From Umezawaea endophytica (GTDB taxonomy: Bacteria; Actinomycetota; Actinomycetes; Mycobacteriales; Pseudonocardiaceae): a stretch of DNA of 64,000 nt. The notes under the pieces are model-generated. The model ran no database searches and had not been told where the DNA came from. It saw nothing but the letters and a program-made list of their open reading frames with translations. The stretch is taken from positions 1 through 64,000 of the forward strand of contig NZ_JANYMP010000017.1 of NCBI RefSeq assembly GCF_025061645.1, given 5' to 3'. A program made the position numbers and the translations under genes. How positions within the stretch are numbered: the stretch's first letter is position 1; each line of letters starts with the position of its first letter. This document shows, piece after piece, positions 7,647-14,400 of this stretch.

Positions 7647-8417
7647 ATGGTTCCACCGCTTTCCGCCATCATCGCCCGCCTGCGCGCCGTCGGCTGCGTG
7701 TTCGCCGAGGACGAGGCCCGCCTGCTCGTCGACGCGGCCGGGTCACCCGCCGAGCTCGACGCGATGGTCGCCCGCCGCGTCGAGGGCCTCCCGCTGGAGC
7801 ACGTGCTCGGCTGGGCGGAGTTCTGCGGCCTGCGCGTCCTGGTCGACCCCGGCGTCTTCGTCCCCCGGCGGCGCACCGAGTTCCTGGCGCGGCGGGCGGC
7901 GTCCCTCGCGCGGCCCGGCTCCGTTGTCGTGGACCTGTGCTGCGGATCGGGCGCGGTCGGCGCGGTGGTCGCCTCACTGGTCGAGGGCGTCGACCTGTTC
8001 GCCGCCGACATCGACCCCGCCGCCGTCCGGTGCGCTCGCCGCAACATCCCCGGCGACCAGGTGTACGAGGGTGACCTGTACGCGCCGCTGCCGCTGGGGC
8101 TGCGCGGCCGGATCGACGTGCTCGTGGCCAACACGCCGTACGTGCCGACCGGGGCCATCGGCACGATGCCGCCGGAGGCCCGTGACCACGAGCCGCTGGT
8201 GGCGCTGGACGGCGGCGGTGACGGCCTGGACGTCCAGCGGCGCGTGGCCGCGGACGCCCCGAAGTGGCTCGCGCCCGGCGGACACCTGCTCGTGGAGACC
8301 GGTGAACGGCAGGCGCCGCACGCCGCCGAAGTGTTCGCCAGGTCCGGTTTGGAACCGCGGGTGGTGTCGTCGGAGGAACTGGACGCGACCGTCGTGATCG
8401 GCGTCAGGCCCGTCTGA
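7647..8417 (+). CDS. PrmC/HemK-like protein N5-glutamine methyltransferase paralogue
   Basis: 256 residues with the two-part PrmC layout: an N-terminal helical domain with GLPLEHVLGWAEFCGLRVLV, then a SAM domain with VVDLCCGSGAVGAVVA. The catalytic NPPY motif of release-factor methyltransferases is NTPY here (LVANTPYVPTGAIG). This matches a known subgroup annotated as putative protein-(glutamine-N5) methyltransferase of unknown substrate. It is therefore probably not the housekeeping PrmC. A leader peptide and hairpins upstream suggest translational control. Confidence 0.82.
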   Translation: MVPPLSAIIARLRAVGCVFAEDEARLLVDAAGSPAELDAMVARRVEGLPLEHVLGWAEFCGLRVLVDPGVFVPRRRTEFLARRAASLARPGSVVVDLCCGSGAVGAVVASLVEGVDLFAADIDPAAVRCARRNIPGDQVYEGDLYAPLPLGLRGRIDVLVANTPYVPTGAIGTMPPEARDHEPLVALDGGGDGLDVQRRVAADAPKWLAPGGHLLVETGERQAPHAAEVFARSGLEPRVVSSEELDATVVIGVRPV

Positions 8418-8666
8418 TCTAATTGTGGCGAACGTCATTCCACCTATTGTTGCATCGGCAATTGCTCGGCCGTTCGATCCGAGCTGATGCACGCACCGAT
8501 GCACGTGCACTCTGCACGTGCGTAAGCCTTTGACCTGCAATGATGCCATTCCGCACTATTCGGTCTCAATAGCATTCGGCCGCTTGCCGAGATCCGCCAA
8601 CCGCTCGGCGACAGACCCCCATCCCCCGATGGATTTCCCCGGACGGAGTGCGGCACCATTGGCACC
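8418..8666. other. Intergenic region with tandem GCACGTGC palindromes
   Basis: No convincing gene. The region is less GC-rich than its surroundings. It holds two copies of the palindrome GCACGTGC at 8501-8508 and 8514-8521, 13 bases apart, preceded by GATGCAC repeats. It probably contains the promoter of the downstream small membrane protein; CACCAT lies 7 bases before its ATG. Confidence 0.4.
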
Positions 8667-8999
8667 ATGATCGATCGGGAACCGTTGTCGAGCGACCTCG
8701 GCGATTTGCGCAACGACCCCGTGCGGCCTGTGCGGAAGACCATCACCCTGCACGACCGCGGCGTGGCGGCGCCCAGGTCGGTCGCGCTGCTGCCCACCCC
8801 GGCGCCCGCGCCGGTCCGGCCGCCGGAGCCGGAGGTGCGGACCCGCTGGCGCGTCACCCCGCGGGTCGTCGGCGTGCTCGTCCTGTTCGGCGGCCTCGCC
8901 GCGGTGATCGTGACCGCTTTCGGCGTGAGCGGAGTGCTGATGCTCATCGGCCTCTGCGTCGCGCTTCGATTGATGTGGACCGACAGGGCAGGTCGGTAG
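8667..8999 (+). CDS. Small membrane protein, hypothetical
   Basis: 110 residues. A polar, proline-rich N-terminal half (APAPVRPPEPEVRTRW) is followed by two closely spaced hydrophobic segments (VVGVLVLFGGLAAVIVTAFG and VLMLIGLCVALRLMW). I recognise no family. A perfect terminator hairpin begins 10 bases after the stop, which supports a real transcription unit. There is no Shine-Dalgarno sequence, and the start may be leaderless. Confidence 0.6.
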   Translation: MIDREPLSSDLGDLRNDPVRPVRKTITLHDRGVAAPRSVALLPTPAPAPVRPPEPEVRTRWRVTPRVVGVLVLFGGLAAVIVTAFGVSGVLMLIGLCVALRLMWTDRAGR

Positions 9000-9008
9000 C
9001 ACGTCACC

Positions 9009-9045
9009 CGGAAGCCGCGTCCACGGTTCGTGGACGCGGCTTCCG
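9009..9045 (+). terminator. Strong terminator hairpin
   Basis: A 17-bp perfect stem (arms 9009-9025 and 9029-9045, core GGAAGCCGCGTCCACG) with a 3-base loop, directly after the small membrane protein gene and before the redox operon. Confidence 0.85.
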
Positions 9046-9131
9046 CTTGTACGCGGCTCACAAGGAACGCACAGCCCTCTCCCAGGAACCCCGTCGACCA
9101 TCGGGGTGGACCAGGAGAGGACACGCCAGCG

Positions 9132-9398
9132 ATGAACGACACCCAAGCCAGGATCGGCCGTCGTGCCGAGGGGAACCGCCGGGTCGGCCGGGCGACCGCG
9201 TGGACAGCCGCCGCCTGCACCGCGCTCGCGACCCTGTTCGGCGTCGTGTTCGCCACGGGCACGACGGACGCCCAGTCGGACACCGGGACGAGCACGTCGA
9301 CGGGATCGTCCACTGACGGCGGCGATTCCCTGCAAGCCCCCGATTCCGCCCCGGAGCAGGGGTCGGGCAGTGCGCACACCGGGTCCGGTGGGTCGTGA
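9132..9398 (+). CDS. Small membrane-anchored protein with Ser/Thr/Gly-rich tail
   Basis: 88 residues: a short basic cytoplasmic part, one membrane helix (about 22-42, TAWTAAACTALATLFGVVFA) and a low-complexity tail rich in Ser, Thr, Gly and Asp. ATG 9132 follows GGAGAGGA. Its stop overlaps the GTG of apbE by 4 bases, so translation is coupled. In similar actinomycete loci the first gene often encodes an FMN-binding protein flavinylated by ApbE, but this protein is too short for that domain and shows no [ST]GA[ST]xT motif. It may anchor or replace the acceptor; function unknown. Confidence 0.65.
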   Translation: MNDTQARIGRRAEGNRRVGRATAWTAAACTALATLFGVVFATGTTDAQSDTGTSTSTGSSTDGGDSLQAPDSAPEQGSGSAHTGSGGS

Positions 9399-10300
9399 CG
9401 CACGTCGTGGAGTTCCCCGTGTGGGGCACGACGGCCGTGCTCGCCGTCACCGACCACCCGGTCGAGGCCGAACGGCTGCTGCGGGCCGTGCTGGACGACG
9501 TCGACCAGGCGTGCAACCGCTTCCGGGCCGACTCGGAGCTGTCGAGGCTGCCGTCCGGACGCGCTGTGCCGATCGGGCCGGTGCTCGCCGAAGCCCTCAC
9601 CGTCGCGCTGCGCGCCGCGCGGCTCACCGACGGGCTCGTCGACCCGACGGTCGGCGGCGCGATCCGGGCGCTCGGCTACGACCGGGACTTCGCCGCGATC
9701 GTGGACGGACCCCTGGTCCCCCAACGGGTTCCGGGCTGGCACCGGGTCCTGCTCGACGCGGACCGCGGTGAAGTCCTGCTGCCCCATGGGATCGAGGTGG
9801 ACCTCGGCGCGACGGCCAAGGCGCTGGCCGCGGATCGGGCGGCCCGCGCCATCTCCGTGATGGTCGGCTGCGGGGTGCTGGTGTCGCTCGGCGGCGACGT
9901 CGCCGTGGCGGGCGAGACGCCCGCGGGCGGGTGGCGGGTCGCGATCGGCGACGACCACCGGACCGCCGTCGCCGATCCCCAGACCGTGGTCGCGGTCCGG
10001 CGCGGCGGACTGGCGACGTCGAGCACCACGCGGCGGACCTGGCTGCGTGACGGCGTTCCGCAGCACCACATCGTCGACCCGCGCACCGGACTGGCCGCCG
10101 ACGTCGTGTGGCGGACCGCCACCGTCGCCGCTGGCACGTGCGTGGACGCGAACACCGCCGCCACGGCCGCGATCGTCCTGGGCCACGACGCTCCCGAGTG
10201 GTTGGCCGCGCGCGGTCTGCCCGCCCGGCTGGTGTCGGCGGCGGGTGCCGTGCTCGCGGTCGGCGGCTGGCCCGCCGACCGGGAACGGCAGGCGGCGTGA
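9395..10300 (+). CDS. apbE: FAD:protein FMN transferase (ApbE)
   Basis: 301 residues. The family attaches FMN covalently to threonine in target proteins outside the cytoplasmic membrane, using FAD and Mg2+. Recognisable pieces are the Gly/Lys segment VDLGATAKALAADRA, the HHIVDPRTG motif and the metal-side segment VDANTAATAA. No signal peptide is visible, as in many actinomycete ApbE proteins. It starts at GTG 9395, coupled to the preceding gene, and its TGA overlaps the next ATG. Neighbours are a heme membrane protein, a NuoF-like protein and a ferredoxin, pointing to an electron-transfer chain across the membrane. Confidence 0.9.
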   Translation: MTHVVEFPVWGTTAVLAVTDHPVEAERLLRAVLDDVDQACNRFRADSELSRLPSGRAVPIGPVLAEALTVALRAARLTDGLVDPTVGGAIRALGYDRDFAAIVDGPLVPQRVPGWHRVLLDADRGEVLLPHGIEVDLGATAKALAADRAARAISVMVGCGVLVSLGGDVAVAGETPAGGWRVAIGDDHRTAVADPQTVVAVRRGGLATSSTTRRTWLRDGVPQHHIVDPRTGLAADVVWRTATVAAGTCVDANTAATAAIVLGHDAPEWLAARGLPARLVSAAGAVLAVGGWPADRERQAA

Positions 10301-10848
10301 TGGGCGAGGCGCTGTGGTTCGCCAGCCGCGCCTGCGGTCTGCTGGCGCTGGTGCTGCTCACCGGGACGTTCGTGCTCGGCCTGCTCACCAGCGGCAGGCA
10401 GGCCACGGTCGCGTGGCCGCGCTTCACGATCGCCGCGCTGCACCGGAACCTGTCGCTGCTGGCGCTGGTGTTCCTGGCCGTCCACATCACCACCGCGATC
10501 GTCGACGGGTACGTGGCGCTGGACTGGGTCGACGTGGTGGTGCCGTTCGTGTCGGACTACCAGCCGTTCTGGATCGGCCTCGGCGCGGTCGCGGTCGACG
10601 TGCTGCTGGCGGTCGTGGTCACGAGCCTGCTGCGCACCAGGGTGCCGCCGCGGGTGTGGCGGGCGCTGCACTGGACCGCGTACGCGTGCTGGCCGATCGC
10701 GGTCGCGCACGGCTTCGGCATGGGTGACGCGGATCTGTGGTGGGTGTGGGCGTTGAACGGCCTGTGCGTCGTGGCGGTGCTGGCCGGACTCGTCTGGCGT
10801 GCGCAGCGGACGCACCCGGACACGAGGGCGAGGGTGGAAGCGCGATGA
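10300..10848 (+). CDS. Ferric-reductase-like heme membrane protein
   Basis: 182 residues with about five or six membrane helices, resembling the ferric reductase-like transmembrane component. Candidate heme ligands are the histidines in ALHRNLSLLALVFLAVHI and ALHWTAYACWPIAVAHGFG, placed one helix turn pattern apart as in cytochrome b-type proteins. No FAD or NADPH domain is attached, so electrons must come from partner proteins, probably the NuoF-like protein and ferredoxin encoded next. The start overlaps the apbE stop (TGATG). Confidence 0.82.
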   Translation: MGEALWFASRACGLLALVLLTGTFVLGLLTSGRQATVAWPRFTIAALHRNLSLLALVFLAVHITTAIVDGYVALDWVDVVVPFVSDYQPFWIGLGAVAVDVLLAVVVTSLLRTRVPPRVWRALHWTAYACWPIAVAHGFGMGDADLWWVWALNGLCVVAVLAGLVWRAQRTHPDTRARVEAR

Positions 10849-11867
10849 GGTTGTTGACCAACGGTCCACTGACCCCGTTGGCGGTCCCCGATCGGGTGAC
10901 GCTGATCAACGAGGTACTCGCCTCAGGCCTGCGCGGCCGTGGCGGCGGGGGCTTCCCCACCGGCCGCAAGCTCCAGGCGGTCACCGGGCGCAAGCGGGTC
11001 GTCGTGGCGAACGGCTGCGAGGGCGAACCGGACAGCCTTAAGGACCGGGTGCTGCTCAGGCGGTCTCCGCACCTGGTGTTCGACGGGATCCAGGCCGCGC
11101 GCCACGCGATCGGCGCCACCGACGCCGTGCTGTGCGTGCACGAGGGCAGTCCGCTGGTAGCGGCTCTGCGCCCCACCGCGGCGGCTCGCGGTGTCCGCGT
11201 CGTCGAGGTGCCCCGGCGGTACGTCGCGAGCGAGGAGTCGGCGCTGGTGAACTTCCTCGCCGGTGGCGCGGCGAAGCCGACCGTGAGCCCGCCGCGCCCC
11301 ACCGAGCGTGGGGTGCTGGTGGACAACGTGGAGACGTTGGCGCACCTGGCGGTCGTGGCCAGGATCGGCGCGGAGGCGTTCCGCGCCAGGGAGACGACGC
11401 TGGTCACCACCCCCACCGGTGTGCACGAGGTGCCGGTGACGACCAGGCTCGCCGACCTGGTCACGGGCCCGGTGCTCGCGGGCGGGTACGGCGGGGTGTG
11501 GCTGGCGGACGCGGGTGGCCTCACCGTCGGCGAGGCGCCGGGCGTCGCCGTCTTCCGCTCGCCGCGCGAGTGCGGGGTCCGCGACACCGCGGCGATCCTG
11601 GCCTACCTCGCGGCCGAGTCGGCCCGCCAGTGCGGACCGTGCATGTTCGGCCTGCCCGCCATCGCCGCCGACTTCGCCGCGCTGGCCGACGGCGTGCCCG
11701 GAGCACTCGACCGCCTGCGCCGCAGGCTGCCGGTCGTGACGGGGCGCGGCGCGTGCGCCCACCCGGACGGCGCGGTCCGGATGGCCGCGAGCGCGCTGGC
11801 CGTGTTCGCCGACGACGTCACGGCCCACGCCACCGGCGCGGGCTGCACCACGAGGAGGACCGCGTGA
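10845..11867 (+). CDS. NuoF-like NADH/FMN iron-sulfur protein
   Basis: 340 residues resembling the NADH-binding 51-kDa subunit of complex I without other Nuo subunits nearby. Landmarks are the glycine loop GRGGGGFPTGRK (31-42), the FMN-side segment GCEGEPDSLKDR (57-68), an SLBB-like middle and a C-terminal iron-sulfur region. The usual ESCGxCxPC reads ESARQCGPC: the first cysteine is alanine (260), while Cys263, Cys266 and Cys304 remain. A 4Fe-4S cluster would need another ligand or would be lost. The protein probably feeds electrons from NADH to the ferredoxin or membrane heme. Confidence 0.85.
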   Translation: MRLLTNGPLTPLAVPDRVTLINEVLASGLRGRGGGGFPTGRKLQAVTGRKRVVVANGCEGEPDSLKDRVLLRRSPHLVFDGIQAARHAIGATDAVLCVHEGSPLVAALRPTAAARGVRVVEVPRRYVASEESALVNFLAGGAAKPTVSPPRPTERGVLVDNVETLAHLAVVARIGAEAFRARETTLVTTPTGVHEVPVTTRLADLVTGPVLAGGYGGVWLADAGGLTVGEAPGVAVFRSPRECGVRDTAAILAYLAAESARQCGPCMFGLPAIAADFAALADGVPGALDRLRRRLPVVTGRGACAHPDGAVRMAASALAVFADDVTAHATGAGCTTRRTA

Positions 11868-12079
11868 GCTCGCTCGACCTGGACCCCATCGCCTGCCGCG
11901 CCCACGGCCTGTGCGCCGACCTGCTCCCGGAGGTGGTCGACCTGGACGAGTGGGGCTACCCGCTGCTCCACGGCGACACCCTGCCCGCCCACCTCGTCCC
12001 CGCGGCCCGCCGAGCCGCGTCGGCCTGCCCGGCGCTGGCCCTCCGGGTCACCGAGCGGTCCCGTCAGCGGTCGGCTTGA
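11864..12079 (+). CDS. Ferredoxin of the 3Fe-4S type
   Basis: 71 residues. Cysteines are arranged as CRAHGLC (Cx5C) with a distant CP (SACPALAL), the pattern of [3Fe-4S] ferredoxins of actinomycetes that often serve cytochromes P450. No P450 is nearby, and the last-gene position in the redox operon suggests service to the NuoF-like protein. GTG 11864 follows GAGGAGGA and overlaps the preceding stop by 4 bases. Its 3' end overlaps the convergent EF-hand gene by 16 bases. Confidence 0.85.
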   Translation: MSSLDLDPIACRAHGLCADLLPEVVDLDEWGYPLLHGDTLPAHLVPAARRAASACPALALRVTERSRQRSA

Positions 12080-12627
12080 CTCAACTGCGGCAGGTCGAAG
12101 TCGCCGAACACCCAGGTGCCGGGGGCTTCCGGGTCGTCACCAGCCCAGAACTCGGCCCACAGCAGGGCGAACTCCTCCTGGGTGAGGCGGCCGTCGCCGT
12201 CCAGATCGAGCCGGGCGAACACCTCGTCGGTGTCGGTCCGGCGGCCGGTCCACGCCTCGATGAGCTGCCGGTACTCCCCGGCGGTGATCTCGTTGTCCGC
12301 GTTCTCGTCGATGGCCTCGAACATGACCCGCGCGGTGGCGGTGACCACGTCCAGCATGGCGGGCAGGCGGTCCACCACGAGGAGGACCTCGTCGGGGGTG
12401 ACCTTGTCGTCGCGGTTGGTGTCGGACGCGGCGAGCAGGGTCTCCCACCAGCCCATCATGATCGCCGACAGCCGTTGGTGGTCGCGGGTGCCCGGCGCCG
12501 CGCGGCGCAGCTCCGTCCACCTCATCGTCAACTCGGTGAAGTCGGACTCGGTCAGGAACCCGTCGCCGTCGGTGTCCATCGCCTCGAACACGACGGCGAC
12601 CTTGCGTCTCTGGAACTCACTCGCCAT
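12064..12627 (-). CDS. EF-hand calcium-binding protein, four hands
   Basis: 187 residues. Four EF-hand loops can be read: DTDGDGFLTESD, DTNRDDKVTPDE, DENADNEITAGE and DLDGDGRLTQEE. The first ends in Asp rather than Glu at position 12, and the third has Asn at position 6, so affinity may vary. The layout resembles calerythrin/CabD-type calcium buffers or sensors of actinomycetes. ATG 12627 is chosen because the in-frame extension to 12672 looks non-coding. It is convergent and overlapping with the ferredoxin gene. Confidence 0.88.
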   Translation of the reverse strand: MASEFQRRKVAVVFEAMDTDGDGFLTESDFTELTMRWTELRRAAPGTRDHQRLSAIMMGWWETLLAASDTNRDDKVTPDEVLLVVDRLPAMLDVVTATARVMFEAIDENADNEITAGEYRQLIEAWTGRRTDTDEVFARLDLDGDGRLTQEEFALLWAEFWAGDDPEAPGTWVFGDFDLPQLSQADR

Positions 12628-12711
12628 GCCACACAAGGTGACCCCTGAGGCCCCACTACGACAATTGGCCACTCGGGTTCCACCGACTACACGACCAGGT
12701 GACGCAGACCG

Positions 12712-14400
12712 TTACTCCGAGTGCCCGAGCGCCAGCCAGGCCTCCCGGCGTTCCCGCTGCCGGACGGGGTCCGCGACCGGCGCCGCGGCCAGCAGCCGTC
12801 GCGTGTACGGGTGCAGCGGCTCGGTCAGCACGTCGCCCGCGGGCCCGGTCTCCACGACCCGACCCCGGTAGAGGACGGCGACCCGATCGGCCAGCCGTTC
12901 GACCACGGCGAGGTCGTGGCTGATGAACAGGCAGGCGAACCGTAGTTCGGCCTGCAACGACCGGAACAGGTCGAGCACGCGGGCCTGGACGGACACGTCG
13001 AGCGCACTGGTCGGCTCGTCGGCGATCAGCAGTTCCGGGTCCAGCGCGATGGCCCGTGCGATGCCGACGCGCTGCCGCTGCCCGCCGGACAACTCGTGCG
13101 GGTAGCGCTCGCGCAACGACGGCGAGAGCTGCACGGCGTCCAGCAGCTCGTCGACCCGGCGAGCGAGCGCGGCGCCGCGCAGGGAGCCGTGCAGCAGCAA
13201 CGGGGACGCGACGCTGCGGGCGATGGTGGCCCGCGGGTTCAACGACGACGCCGGGTCCTGGAACACCATCCCGATCCGCCCGCGCGCCCGCTTCAGCGCC
13301 CGTCCGCGCAACCGGGAGAGGTCCTGCCCCGTCAGGCCGACCAGGCCCGCGCTCGGCGCGACGAGACCCGTGACCGCGCCCGCGATGCTGCTCTTGCCCG
13401 ACCCCGACTCCCCCACCAGGCCGAGCACCTCGCCCCGACCGACGTGCAGCCCGACGCCGTCGACCGCGCGGAACCGCCCGTAGGAGACGGAAAGCCCGGT
13501 CAGCACGAGCACCGGGTCGTCGCCGGGTTCGTCCGGTGTGGACAGATCCGGCTCGGTCACGGCGACGTGCGCACCCCGTGCCACGACACCGGGCGAGACC
13601 TCGACGGCGGCGGGCAGGTCGACGGGCGGCGGGGTGCTCAGGGACACCACAGCGGCCAGCAGCGACCGCGTGTACTCGTGCTCGGGGGCGCCGAAGACGT
13701 CCGCCACCGGCCCCTGCTCGACCACCCGGCCGTCGTGCATCACGACGACCCGGTCGGCCAGGTCCGCGACCACGCCCATGTCGTGCGTGATCAGCAGGAT
13801 CGCCGCGTCGAGCCTGCCCCGCAGGTCCCGCAGCAGCTCCAGGATCTCCGCCTGCACGGTCACGTCCAGCGCGGTGGTCGGCTCGTCGGCGATCAGCAAC
13901 GACGGCTCGTTCGCCACGGCCATCGCGATCACCACCCGCTGCAACTGCCCGCCGGACAGCTCGTGCGGGTACTTCCGCCGGGCCGTGGAAGGCAGTCCCA
14001 CCAACGACAGCAGCTCGACCGTGCGCTGCTTCGCCTGCGCCGTCGTGCGTTCGCCGTGGGCGCGAACCACCTCGGCGAGCTGGTCGCCGATCCGGAACAC
14101 CGGATTGAGCGCGGTCATGGGTTCCTGGAACACCATGCCGATCTCGCCGCCGCGCACGGCCCGCAACTCGCCCGCGGACAACGTGAACAGGTCGCGCCCG
14201 GCGAGCAGGGCCCGGCCGGTGACCGTCGCGGTGCCGGGCAGCAGGCCCAGCAGCGACATCGCGGTCACCGTCTTGCCGGAGCCCGACTCGCCGACGACGG
14301 CGAGCACCTCCCCCGCCGCCAGCGAGTAGCTGACCTCGCTGGCGGCGGGGGCGTCGAACGCCACGGAAACGTCCTCCAGGCGCAGGAGTGGCGACGTCAC
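12712..14400 (-). CDS. Fused double ATPase of peptide/nickel ABC importer
   Basis: 562 residues with two complete ABC domains in one chain (DppD-DppF type). First half: Walker A GESGSGKT, signature LSGGQLQRV, Walker B LLIADEPTTALDVT. Second half: GESGSGKS, LSGGQRQRVGIARAIA, LLIADEPTSALDVS. The second has the HPYTRRLL tail typical of oligopeptide importers. The start is GTG 14400, whose first bases overlap the stop of the solute-binding protein gene. It energises the two permeases encoded upstream. Confidence 0.92.
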   Translation of the reverse strand: MTSPLLRLEDVSVAFDAPAASEVSYSLAAGEVLAVVGESGSGKTVTAMSLLGLLPGTATVTGRALLAGRDLFTLSAGELRAVRGGEIGMVFQEPMTALNPVFRIGDQLAEVVRAHGERTTAQAKQRTVELLSLVGLPSTARRKYPHELSGGQLQRVVIAMAVANEPSLLIADEPTTALDVTVQAEILELLRDLRGRLDAAILLITHDMGVVADLADRVVVMHDGRVVEQGPVADVFGAPEHEYTRSLLAAVVSLSTPPPVDLPAAVEVSPGVVARGAHVAVTEPDLSTPDEPGDDPVLVLTGLSVSYGRFRAVDGVGLHVGRGEVLGLVGESGSGKSSIAGAVTGLVAPSAGLVGLTGQDLSRLRGRALKRARGRIGMVFQDPASSLNPRATIARSVASPLLLHGSLRGAALARRVDELLDAVQLSPSLRERYPHELSGGQRQRVGIARAIALDPELLIADEPTSALDVSVQARVLDLFRSLQAELRFACLFISHDLAVVERLADRVAVLYRGRVVETGPAGDVLTEPLHPYTRRLLAAAPVADPVRQRERREAWLALGHSE

